Shown here: in pieces, positions 15,929 to 24,036 of the stretch
Position numbering within the stretch: position 1 is the first letter of the stretch
How the letters are laid out: every line of letters starts with the position of its first letter
From: Archangium primigenium
GTDB taxonomy: Bacteria; Myxococcota; Myxococcia; Myxococcales; Myxococcaceae
NCBI RefSeq assembly: GCF_016904885.1
Contig: NZ_JADWYI010000001.1
Location: 3,658,001-3,722,000, forward strand
Direction: 5' to 3'
DNA length: 64,000 bases
Program-made: the position numbers and the translations under genes
Notes under the pieces: model-generated
The model's database searches: none
Seen by the model: only the letters and a program-made list of their open reading frames with translations
What the model was told of the DNA's origin: nothing

Positions 15929-18900
15929 AGGCGCTCCACTTCGCCGCGCTCGTGCCGGAGCGGGCCGCGCCCGCGGTCCAGGCCCAGGCGTACGAGGCCC
16001 TGCGGCCCTTCGTCTCCTATGTCGGGGCGGCCATCGACGCCGCCCGCGCCCGACAGGTGCGCCACCGGGTGTCCTGGCGGGTCGTTCCAGAGCCCGAGCA
16101 CATCCGGCTGCGGGCCCTGGACAGTCTGCTGGAGCTCGAGTCCGTCCCGCTGCTCTACCGGGTGGAGGAGTGGCCCGAGGAGGCCCCGCCCGACGCCACC
16201 AGGCCCCTCGTCGTGGTCAATCGCGCGCGGCTCGTGACGGTGCTGTCGGTGGTGGCCTCGCCCGAGGGCCCGCTCGTCACGTTGGAGGAGCCCGTGCTGC
16301 CCGAGGACCGGGTGTTCTGGGACGACACGCCGTGCCGGCTGGTGGCCACGCGCGCGTCCACGCTCCCCGAGCGGTTGTTCGACGCGGAGCGCCGACCCCT
16401 CACGCTCCGGCGCCAGTTCACGCGGGGGGAGCGGCGGTGGCTCGTGCTGGAAGGGCGCGTGGACGCGCTGTTCGATGCGCGGGGCCAGCCCGTGGCCGCG
16501 CATCCGCGCGAGGCCTTCACGGAGCTGACCCGGCTGGAGGATGCCGCGGGCCTGCCGGTGCCCTGGTCCGGTGATGCCGAGCTGGAGCTGGCCCGGCTGC
16601 CCGCCGAGGGCCCCCTGCTCGGAGACCAGGGCGTGCGCTTCGCGTGGGCGCCCGTCCGGGGCCGGGAGCGCAAGCGGCCGGGCACGTGGATCCAGCTGCT
16701 CGCCTCGGAGGACGTGGAGCGTGATGCCTCGGTGGATCCGCGCGCGGCCTTCTGCGAGGAGGGGGTCTCCGAGGTGCGGGTCGAGGGCGTACGGGACGCG
16801 CGCGCGTCGTTCCGGGTGCGCGGCTTCCAGCGCGACAGCTACCAGCTGCTGCTCGAGCGGCTGCCGCCCGAGGGCAGCGTGCTGCAACTGCCCGTGGACT
16901 TGAAGAACCTGCGTCGGCAGATGGACGCGCTCCAGTCCCTGCGCCAGGCGCCCCTGCCGCACCACCGCGGGCTGGTGCGCCTGCTGGAGGATCCCCGGCT
17001 GTCGCGCTGGGACACCGTCACGCCCGCGCCCGTCTCGAACTGGTTCGTCCTCCAGAAGGAACACGCCAGCGGCACCCTCCAGCAGCGCGAGTTCGTGGCC
17101 AAGGCGCTCGCCACGCCGGACTTCGCCTTCCTCGAGGGGCCTCCGGGCTCGGGCAAGACGCACGCCATCTGCGAGCTCATCCTCCAGTTCGTGGCGCGCG
17201 GGCGGCGGGTGCTCCTGTGCTCCACCACGCACGTGGCGGTGGACAACGTGCTGGAGCGGCTCGTGGGTCACTTCCCCCAGGTCGAGGCGCTGCGGATTGG
17301 CAAGGCGGAGCGGGTGGACCCCCGGGTGCGCGGACGGCAGATCGACGCGCGCATCGCCGAGCTGGTGGCGCGCTGGCGCGATCAGCCCGGCTTCGAGGGA
17401 CTCGGGGACGAGGCGCTCGAGCGCATGGCCCAGGGCGTGGTGCTGGACTCGGCCAACCTCACCTGCGGCACCACCCTGGGCATCCTCGCGCACCCCGCGC
17501 TGCGTGACGAGGCGCAGTCGCGCTCCAAGCCCCCGCGCTTCGACGTGCTCATCCTCGACGAGACGAGCAAGACGACCTTCCAGGAGATGCTCGTCCCGGC
17601 GCTCTCCGCCGAGCGCTGGATCGTCGTGGGGGACGTGCGCCAGCTGCCGCCCTTCACCGACCGGGAGGACCTGGAGGCGGCGCTCCGGGACGTCGCCCCG
17701 GGGGAGCGCCGCGCGGACCGGTTCATGCCCGCCCACCAGCGCGCGTGCCTGCTGCTGCATCGGCTGACGCGGCCCTCGCTCCAAGGCAAGGCCGTGCGCT
17801 GGCTCCTGCCGGAGGAGTCCGAGGTCCTCGAGTTCCTGGCGCGCGAGCTCGCCTCCCGCGCGGGAGACCCGGCGCTTTCGGGCCTGGAGGTGGTGCGCAT
17901 CGTCTCGCGGGTGCCCGCGCCGCCCTCCGTCCTGTACACCGAGGTCTCCGTGGAGCAGCTGCGCCGGGGCGCTCCCGAGGCCCTGCGGGTGCTGGGGGCG
18001 CGCTGGGTGCTCGTCGAGCCCGCGCTCCTGGGCCAGGTCGAGCGGTGGCTGCCCCCGGACCCGTGCTGGACGCGGGAGGAGCTCAGGTCGAGGCAGGTGC
18101 TCGCGCCATACCGGGGCGCGCACTGGCGGCGGGCACGCAACGCGCTGCCGCTCCCCGTGCGGGAGCGGGGCCAGGAGCTGTCCACCCTGGAGGCGGTGGA
18201 GGCGAACGAGGCCGCCTTCTTGAAGGAGAAGGACTGGGCGGTCGAGGTGGGCTGGCGCCTGGTGCGGGTCCACGAGCTGAGCCCGGCGCGCTCCCGCAAG
18301 CCCCAGCGGGAGTTGGAAGCGCTGCTGCCCCGGGCGGCGCCCGAGGCGGGCTGGGTGCCAGACGCCGTCGCGGCGGTGCTGGACATCGGTCTGCGCAGCG
18401 CCCTCGAGGTGCTGCAGCGAGGCTCCGGCACGGGTCGGGTGCGTCGGCCGAGCACCCTGGCCGCCGGACTGCCGCTCCCGGTCTGGGCGTCCCGGGCCGT
18501 GCGGCTCGACCACCAGCACCGCATGCACCCGAGCCTGTCCTCCTTCCCACGCAAGAGCTTCTACGCGGAGCAGGCCCTGAAGGACGCCAACACGCTGGAG
18601 GGACGGGAGGAGCGGGTGGGGTGGAGCTACGGGAAGGCACTGGCCGCGCGGCGGATGTGGTGCCACGTGGAGGGCCGGGAGACGCGGGGGGTGAACCGCG
18701 AGGAGGTGCGCATGCTGCGCCAGCAGCTCGAGGCCTTCCTCGCCTGGGCCCGGAAGAACCCCCGCCGGGAGGGCCGCTGGGAGGTGGCGTGCCTCGCCTT
18801 CTACGTCCGGCAGGAGCTGGCCCTCCGGGACATGCTGCGCGAGGTGACGGGCCAGTCCCGGGAGACGCGCTTCGAGCTGCCGGGCGTGGAGCTGACCTCG

Positions 18901-19146
18901 GGGACCGTGGACCGCTTCCAGGGCCGGGAGGCGGACGTGGTGCTGCTGTCCCTGCGCAACACCCACCGCGAGGGCTTCCTGGACAGTCCCAACCGGCTCA
19001 ACGTCGCGCTCACGCGCGCCCGACACCTCCTGGTGGTGGTGGGCACGCGCGGCTTCTTCCTCAAGAGCGACGTGGAGGAGCTGAAGACGCTCGCCCAGGA
19101 CACCCCGCTCCTCGTGTCCGAGCGACAGGACGGGAGGCCCTCATGA
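15925..19146 (+). CDS. UPF1-like superfamily 1 helicase (AAA_11/AAA_12)
   Basis: 1073 aa. About 360 N-terminal residues are unrecognised and probably beta-rich. The helicase core follows: Walker A EGPPGSGKTHAI near residue 405, motif Ib TTHVAVDNVLERL, Walker B VLILDETSK near 541, motif III VGDVRQLPP near 568, motif IV LDHQHRMHPSLSSF near 862, motif V GTVDRFQGREADVV near 992, and motif VI NVALTRARHLLVVVG near 1022. The ~290 residues between motifs III and IV are far longer than in minimal SF1B enzymes and form a separate insertion. It should translocate on RNA or DNA using ATP. It overlaps the genes on both sides (4 bases each) and is therefore a core part of the operon. Confidence 0.88.
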   Translation: MKALHFAALVPERAAPAVQAQAYEALRPFVSYVGAAIDAARARQVRHRVSWRVVPEPEHIRLRALDSLLELESVPLLYRVEEWPEEAPPDATRPLVVVNRARLVTVLSVVASPEGPLVTLEEPVLPEDRVFWDDTPCRLVATRASTLPERLFDAERRPLTLRRQFTRGERRWLVLEGRVDALFDARGQPVAAHPREAFTELTRLEDAAGLPVPWSGDAELELARLPAEGPLLGDQGVRFAWAPVRGRERKRPGTWIQLLASEDVERDASVDPRAAFCEEGVSEVRVEGVRDARASFRVRGFQRDSYQLLLERLPPEGSVLQLPVDLKNLRRQMDALQSLRQAPLPHHRGLVRLLEDPRLSRWDTVTPAPVSNWFVLQKEHASGTLQQREFVAKALATPDFAFLEGPPGSGKTHAICELILQFVARGRRVLLCSTTHVAVDNVLERLVGHFPQVEALRIGKAERVDPRVRGRQIDARIAELVARWRDQPGFEGLGDEALERMAQGVVLDSANLTCGTTLGILAHPALRDEAQSRSKPPRFDVLILDETSKTTFQEMLVPALSAERWIVVGDVRQLPPFTDREDLEAALRDVAPGERRADRFMPAHQRACLLLHRLTRPSLQGKAVRWLLPEESEVLEFLARELASRAGDPALSGLEVVRIVSRVPAPPSVLYTEVSVEQLRRGAPEALRVLGARWVLVEPALLGQVERWLPPDPCWTREELRSRQVLAPYRGAHWRRARNALPLPVRERGQELSTLEAVEANEAAFLKEKDWAVEVGWRLVRVHELSPARSRKPQRELEALLPRAAPEAGWVPDAVAAVLDIGLRSALEVLQRGSGTGRVRRPSTLAAGLPLPVWASRAVRLDHQHRMHPSLSSFPRKSFYAEQALKDANTLEGREERVGWSYGKALAARRMWCHVEGRETRGVNREEVRMLRQQLEAFLAWARKNPRREGRWEVACLAFYVRQELALRDMLREVTGQSRETRFELPGVELTSGTVDRFQGREADVVLLSLRNTHREGFLDSPNRLNVALTRARHLLVVVGTRGFFLKSDVEELKTLAQDTPLLVSERQDGRPS

Positions 19147-20249
19147 GAACGACCCTGCGTGCTCCGGTGGAGCTCTTCACCCTCACCGTGCTGGCCGAGC
19201 TGGCCCTGCTGGAGTCCCGCCCGGAGCTGGGACGGGTGTGTCGGGCCGCGCTGGCGCGGGACGCCCTGGACGTCCGGACGCTGGCCGAGGTGCTGCCCGG
19301 GCTGTCGGAGACGGCGTGCGCCAACCTGCGGCGGCACTGCGAGTACCTCGGGCTGTGTGACGAAGCGGGCCGGCTGACGGCGCTGGGACGGCGGTGCGCG
19401 GAGGACTCCGAGGTGCCGGTGCCCGAGCAGGGCGTCTACACCTTCTGGGTGGCCCGGCACCCGCTGTGCGGCGTGCGCCTGCTGCACGTGCGCCGCGAGC
19501 AGGTGGAGCCTCGGGACTCGGACTTCCAGAGCCTGGAGCCCGTCCCCGAGTGGCTGCGCGCGGACCGGCACCACGTCTGGGCCTCCGTGGTGGAACCGGG
19601 CCTGCGCTTCTGCCTGCGCGCGCTGCTGGGCCCCGCGGGTCAGCCCGTGCGCTGCCGGTGGGCCTCCGCGCCGCCGTGTCAGGTGGCGTGGGAGGTGACG
19701 TTTCCCTCCGGCGACAACCGTTGGCGGCTCTCGGGGCAGGTGGCGTGGAGCGAGAACGGCCAGCCGCGCCGCGCCCCCTTCACCACGCCCGACGCCACCG
19801 TCCCCGACCTGGAGGCCCGGGCGCTCCTCTCCGCGTGGGAGCCGCGCTGGGACGACGCGCGCGGCTTCGTGGCCATGGACTTCGATGGGCACGTGGACGA
19901 CGCGGCGCCCTTCCTGCGCTCCCTGCGCCATCCCTCCGTCACCGTCCCCGGCCGGGGGACCTACGAGAAGGTGGAGCTGCTGGAGGTGCCCGTGGGCCCG
20001 AGCTCCGCCGCCCAGGCCCAGCGGTGGGCGGACGCCCTGCTGCTCGCGGCGTTGAAGAAGGAGGCCGGCTACGTGCCGGACTCGCGTCGGCGAGCGCTCT
20101 TCGCCGCCCGCGTGCGCGACACCCCCCTGGCTCTGTTCCCCGTGGCCCCCGCCGAACCGGAGGCCCAGCTGCGGTCCGTGGCGAGCGACGAGCGGTTGTT
20201 CTGGATGCTGGCCGCGCCGTTCGATCTGCGGCCGAGAGGAGGCGGGTGA
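19143..20249 (+). CDS. Unrecognised operon protein, possible N-terminal winged helix
   Basis: 368 aa, no signal peptide, no membrane segment. Residues about 10-85 are helical and end in LCDEAGRLTALGRRCAEDSEV, which could be a winged-helix DNA-binding unit. After that come short beta-rich stretches with recurrent Trp (WVARHPLCG, WASVVEPG, WEVTFPSGDNRWRLSG) and an acidic motif FVAMDFDGHVDDA. I cannot assign a family. It starts within the helicase stop (ATGA) and its TGA shares one base with the next start (TGATG), so it is translated with its neighbours. Given the partners, a substrate-recognition or adaptor subunit for the helicase is a reasonable guess, but only a guess. Confidence 0.75.
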   Translation: MRTTLRAPVELFTLTVLAELALLESRPELGRVCRAALARDALDVRTLAEVLPGLSETACANLRRHCEYLGLCDEAGRLTALGRRCAEDSEVPVPEQGVYTFWVARHPLCGVRLLHVRREQVEPRDSDFQSLEPVPEWLRADRHHVWASVVEPGLRFCLRALLGPAGQPVRCRWASAPPCQVAWEVTFPSGDNRWRLSGQVAWSENGQPRRAPFTTPDATVPDLEARALLSAWEPRWDDARGFVAMDFDGHVDDAAPFLRSLRHPSVTVPGRGTYEKVELLEVPVGPSSAAQAQRWADALLLAALKKEAGYVPDSRRRALFAARVRDTPLALFPVAPAEPEAQLRSVASDERLFWMLAAPFDLRPRGGG

Positions 20250-22513
20250 TGCGACAAGGACCCATCCTGGCGGAGTCCCGGGAGCGACAGGACGACCGCT
20301 CCACGCGCGAGCTCCCGCTCTGGGAGAAGGACCCGGCGCCAGGTGACGCCACGCCGCCCTGGCCGCGGCAGGACACGCTGCGCCCCGACGACTGGCGAAC
20401 CGTGCTCCAGGGCGCGCGCTCGGTGGTGGCGGCGTGCACGACCCTGCATCCCGCGTGGATGCGCGAGGCGCTTGGCTGGAGCAGCCAGACGGCCCAGTGC
20501 CGCACCTATCTGTTCGGACCCGAGCCCTGGGTGTCCGCTCCGGAGCTCCAATCCCTGGTGAAGGCGGGTGGCGCGCGCCTGTTGACGCGGCTGGGCGCCG
20601 AGCCCCCGGCGGACTTCCTCGTCGCGGACGGTGAGCGGGGCTGGCTCGTCCTGGGCGCGCCCGGTCAGCCCCGGCGCTGGCTGCTGCCGCTCGGTCCCGC
20701 GCTGGCGCATGACCTGCACGAGCTGTTCGTGCACCTCTTCTGGCACCAGGCCCGGCGCGAATCCGGGCCGGAGGGGCGCTTCCGGGAATGCCCGCCGTCT
20801 CCCTTCCCGGCCCCCGGAGAGGCCGGGCCGGCGCTGACGCGCGGTCAGCTCCTGTCGCGCGCGGAGCCCCCCGTGCCGCTGTTGCCGGATGCGGAGCTCG
20901 CCGTGGAACCCCGGCGGCTTCCCGTGGAGGGCACGCCGCGGCTGCTGTTGACCCCGCCCACGAGCGACGACTTCACGCGCCTGCGCGAGCGGGTCGGGCA
21001 GGGCACGGCGCTGGCCTGGTTCGACAGGGGCCTGCCGAGGCTGGCGCTCACGCGGCGGCGGATGGTGATGGAGCTGGGGGAGGGCCCGAGCCGGCTGCGG
21101 CTGGAGTTCGAGGCGGAGGAGGCCATCCGGATCAAGCACCTGCTGGAGCTGGGGGCGAGCGCGGGGGCCTGGCGCTTCCACGCGGCGCGAGCGCTGGGGG
21201 CGGTGCGCGGGCCCGTGCGGCTGGAGGGCTCGGCCGCCGAGCAGCGCGTGCACGACACGCTGCCCGTGGACCTGGGCGACGTGGGGGCCGCGGAGCTGCT
21301 GGCGCTGGACGACGCGCGACCGACGAGCTGGCGGGAGCCCCCCGCCTTGACCCGGTGCGTGCACTACCGCTGGCGGGTGGTGCCTCCTCAGGCGCCTCCC
21401 GGGGCCCGTGCCGCGAAGCTGCTGACCGAGTGGGAACAGCTGGACGCGCACATCGAGGCCCGCGCGAACAGCGCGGTGGGCGTCCTGGAGAAGCAGGAAC
21501 AGGAGGAGGGGAAGCGCGGACTGCTCGCGCGGCTCACGGGCCTGGTGTCCCGCTGGAAGGACGTGAACAGCCGCCGCAAGCGCCTGCGCCACGCGCTCGA
21601 CGAGGTGCGCGAGCAGCCGCTCTCGCGGCGGCCCGACGACGCGGCGCGGCTGGTGACGCTGCTGGAGGATCAGGAGAAGGAGCTTCTGGCGTTGGATCGC
21701 TTCTGCGCGGAGCAGGAGGCGCAGGAGGAGCTGCGGCTGGCCGAGGAGGCCCAGCGCGCCGCGCATGCACGGGAGGTGGAGCGGGCGCGGCTCGAGCACG
21801 CGCGACTGGCTCCGGAGCTGGAGGCGCACCAGACACGTCTCCAGGAGGCACGCGACGCGCTGCCCGCGCTGGAGGAGCGCTGGCGCGCCCGGTCCGAGGA
21901 GGTGCTTCGCGCCGCGCACGCGGCCCGGACGGCGCGGGCCCGGGAACAGCTGGACGCGTGCCAGGCACGGCTGGAGGAGCACACGGGGCGCCGAGGGGAA
22001 CTCCAGGCGGCCCTGGATGCACTGCCCAAGAAGGAGAAGAAGGAGATCGAGCGGCGCAAGAAGGAGCTCTACGCGCTGGACAAGGACCTGAAGCGCCTGT
22101 CGAGCGAGAAGGAGACCCATCGCCGCGCGGCCGAGGCCCCCTTCCAACCCGGGGCGGAGCGTCCGGGTCCAGACGAGGCGCTGGCCCGGCTGGAAGAACA
22201 GCTCGAGGCCTCGCGTCGGGACGTGACGGCGCTCGAGCGCGAGGCGGCGCGACGACAGGCGGCCCTGGACGCCCTGGCCCGAGCGGCCGATGCGGCCTTC
22301 CATTTCCAGCCGCCGACGCTTTCCGCGAGGCCCGGGCACAAGGCCGCCGCGCACAAGCCCGTGGTGATTCCCCGGGAGCCGCTCCCCGAGGTGGGCGAGC
22401 TGCTGGAGCACGGCGAGCGTCGCTATCTCGCGGTGCGCACCTGGGAGGAGGCCGCGCGCGCGAAGGCGGACGCCCAGCGACTGGGCGCGCGGCTGGTGGC
22501 CCCGACACGGTGA
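20249..22513 (+). CDS. Operon protein with possible degenerate PLD-like N-terminus and long coiled coil
   Basis: 754 aa. Residues about 45-175 read like a phospholipase-D-type strand/helix pattern (ADFLVADGERGWLVLGAPG, then LAHDLHELFVHLFWHQAR) but lack the HxK of an active HKD motif, so any PLD similarity is structural only. Residues about 200-390 are a mixed beta region with no known motif. From about 395 to 690 the protein is a long, charged coiled coil (DALPKKEKKEIERRKKELYA and neighbouring heptads), interrupted by a short Pro/Gly break, then a basic, His/Pro-containing tail. Such a rod could hold the helicase and the phospho-signalling proteins in one complex. Family not recognised. Confidence 0.75.
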   Translation: MRQGPILAESRERQDDRSTRELPLWEKDPAPGDATPPWPRQDTLRPDDWRTVLQGARSVVAACTTLHPAWMREALGWSSQTAQCRTYLFGPEPWVSAPELQSLVKAGGARLLTRLGAEPPADFLVADGERGWLVLGAPGQPRRWLLPLGPALAHDLHELFVHLFWHQARRESGPEGRFRECPPSPFPAPGEAGPALTRGQLLSRAEPPVPLLPDAELAVEPRRLPVEGTPRLLLTPPTSDDFTRLRERVGQGTALAWFDRGLPRLALTRRRMVMELGEGPSRLRLEFEAEEAIRIKHLLELGASAGAWRFHAARALGAVRGPVRLEGSAAEQRVHDTLPVDLGDVGAAELLALDDARPTSWREPPALTRCVHYRWRVVPPQAPPGARAAKLLTEWEQLDAHIEARANSAVGVLEKQEQEEGKRGLLARLTGLVSRWKDVNSRRKRLRHALDEVREQPLSRRPDDAARLVTLLEDQEKELLALDRFCAEQEAQEELRLAEEAQRAAHAREVERARLEHARLAPELEAHQTRLQEARDALPALEERWRARSEEVLRAAHAARTARAREQLDACQARLEEHTGRRGELQAALDALPKKEKKEIERRKKELYALDKDLKRLSSEKETHRRAAEAPFQPGAERPGPDEALARLEEQLEASRRDVTALEREAARRQAALDALARAADAAFHFQPPTLSARPGHKAAAHKPVVIPREPLPEVGELLEHGERRYLAVRTWEEAARAKADAQRLGARLVAPTR

Positions 22514-22538
22514 TTCGATTTCACGAGGAGACACGGAC

Positions 22539-23237
22539 ATGACGGAACTACCCGGTGGGCCCATCGCGACGCGGCCCCTGCATTTCATCTTCATCGCGGA
22601 CTGCTCGGGCTCCATGGCGGGCGGGAAGATCCAATCGCTCAACCAGGCCGTGCGCGAGGCCCTGCCGCACATGCAAGACGTGGCGAAGGGCAACCCGAAC
22701 GCCCGGGTGCTCGTGCGCGTGGTGCGCTTCGCCTCGGGTGCCCAGTGGCACGTCTCCCAACCCACGCCCGTGGAGGAGTTCTCGTGGACGGACCTGTCCG
22801 CCGATGGCTCCACGGACATGGGCCTGGCGCTGAAGCTGGTGACCGAGGCGCTCAAGACGCCGCCCATGAGCGAGCGGGCCCTGCCGCCCGTGCTGGTGCT
22901 GCTGAGTGATGGCTCGCCCACGGACGACTTCAACAGCGGTCTCAAGGATCTGATGGCGCAGGGCTGGGGCAAGAAGGCGGTCCGCATCGCCATCGCGATC
23001 GGCGAGGACGCCAACCTGGACGTGCTCCAGCGCTTCATGGGTCACCCGGAGCTGCGGCCGCTCGTGGCCCAAACCGCGAGGGATCTCGTGAAGTTCATCC
23101 GCTGGGCCTCCACGGCGGTGCTCCAGTCCGCCTCCGCTCCCGCGAGCCAGGCGCGCCTGAACCCGAACGTCAACGTGCCGCTGCCCGCTCCGCCCGCGCC
23201 CTCGCCGACCCCCCCGGACGCCAATGACGTCTGGTGA
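22539..23237 (+). CDS. TerY-like von Willebrand factor A protein
   Basis: 232 aa. A complete MIDAS metal-binding site is visible: D21-C-S23-G-S25 (IADCSGSM), T92 (DGSTDMG) and D124 (LLSDGSPTDD). The domain covers residues about 14-200; the last ~30 residues are a Pro-rich tail (PLPAPPAPSPTPP). vWA proteins of this TerY type occur with a PP2C phosphatase and a Ser/Thr kinase in the TerY-P triad linked to tellurite/stress loci and suspected phage defence. It has its own Shine-Dalgarno (GAGGAG, 22525-22530) after a 25-base gap, the largest gap inside the operon, and overlaps the PP2C gene by 14 bases. Confidence 0.9.
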   Translation: MTELPGGPIATRPLHFIFIADCSGSMAGGKIQSLNQAVREALPHMQDVAKGNPNARVLVRVVRFASGAQWHVSQPTPVEEFSWTDLSADGSTDMGLALKLVTEALKTPPMSERALPPVLVLLSDGSPTDDFNSGLKDLMAQGWGKKAVRIAIAIGEDANLDVLQRFMGHPELRPLVAQTARDLVKFIRWASTAVLQSASAPASQARLNPNVNVPLPAPPAPSPTPPDANDVW

Positions 23238-24036
23238 GCCCCGCATCGAGGGCCGCCGCGTGACGGGCGCGCGGCACCAGCGCGAGGGTCGACCCTGTCA
23301 GGACGCGATCGCCTGGGCGCGGCGCGCGGACACCTGGGTGCTGGCCGTCGCGGATGGCCATGGCTCCAGTCCCCGGGGCGGAGAGGGCGCCCAGCTCGCC
23401 GTGGAGGTGGCGGTGGAGTGGCTGCTCGACTTCCACGCGCGGCTCACCCCCGAACAGCGGACCCGTCCCGCCACGGTGCGGGAGTGGGCCCGGGAGCCCT
23501 TCGCCCGCAAGCTGGTGGGGGAGTGGAGCCGGCGCGTGCGGGAGTCCGTGGGTGAGTCGCCCCCGGAGGGCGACGTCCTGCGGGCGCACGGAACCACGCT
23601 GCTCGCGGTGCTGGTGGCGCCCGAGTTCGTGCTCTTCGCCCAGCTGGGTGACGGCGACATCCTCGTCGTCCAGGACTCGGGCCAGGTCATGCGGGGGGTG
23701 GAGCCGGATGAGCGCCACTTCGCGGACGAGACGGACTCGCTGTGCGGCCCCCAGGCGTGGCTGGCCCTGCGGGTGGCGGTCTGGCCACGTCCGCAAGGCG
23801 AGGTGCTCCTCTTGCTGGGCACGGACGGCTACTCCAACTCCTTCGAGAACCGGGCGGACTTCGAGCGGATTGGCCCGGACTACCTCGCCCGGGTGCGCGA
23901 GCGGGGCCTTTCCCAGGTGGCCGCGGAGCTGGAAGCCCTCCTCTCGCTGACCTCGGAGCGCGGCAGTGGAGACGACATCACGCTCGGGATGATCCACCTC
24001 CCGCGCGCCGGACACGGAGAAGACCCATGCGAGTGA
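23224..24036 (+). CDS. PP2C-family Ser/Thr protein phosphatase (TerY-P triad)
   Basis: 270 aa metal-dependent phosphatase. Conserved motifs are CQDA with D27, VADGHG with D44 and G45, LGDGDILVV, LLGTDGYSNSF with D201, and GSGDDITLG near 247-255. The metal-coordinating aspartates are therefore all present and activity is expected. It should dephosphorylate targets of the adjacent kinase, with the vWA protein as adaptor or substrate. It overlaps the vWA gene by 14 bases and the kinase gene by 10, which fits stoichiometric coexpression. No transmembrane segment, so it is cytosolic. Confidence 0.92.
   Translation: MTSGEPRIEGRRVTGARHQREGRPCQDAIAWARRADTWVLAVADGHGSSPRGGEGAQLAVEVAVEWLLDFHARLTPEQRTRPATVREWAREPFARKLVGEWSRRVRESVGESPPEGDVLRAHGTTLLAVLVAPEFVLFAQLGDGDILVVQDSGQVMRGVEPDERHFADETDSLCGPQAWLALRVAVWPRPQGEVLLLLGTDGYSNSFENRADFERIGPDYLARVRERGLSQVAAELEALLSLTSERGSGDDITLGMIHLPRAGHGEDPCE

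Noticed and set aside
15910-19026. A 1038-residue minus-strand open frame opposite the helicase
   Set aside because: No recognisable motif or start, while the plus strand carries all SF1 helicase motifs and coupled junctions.
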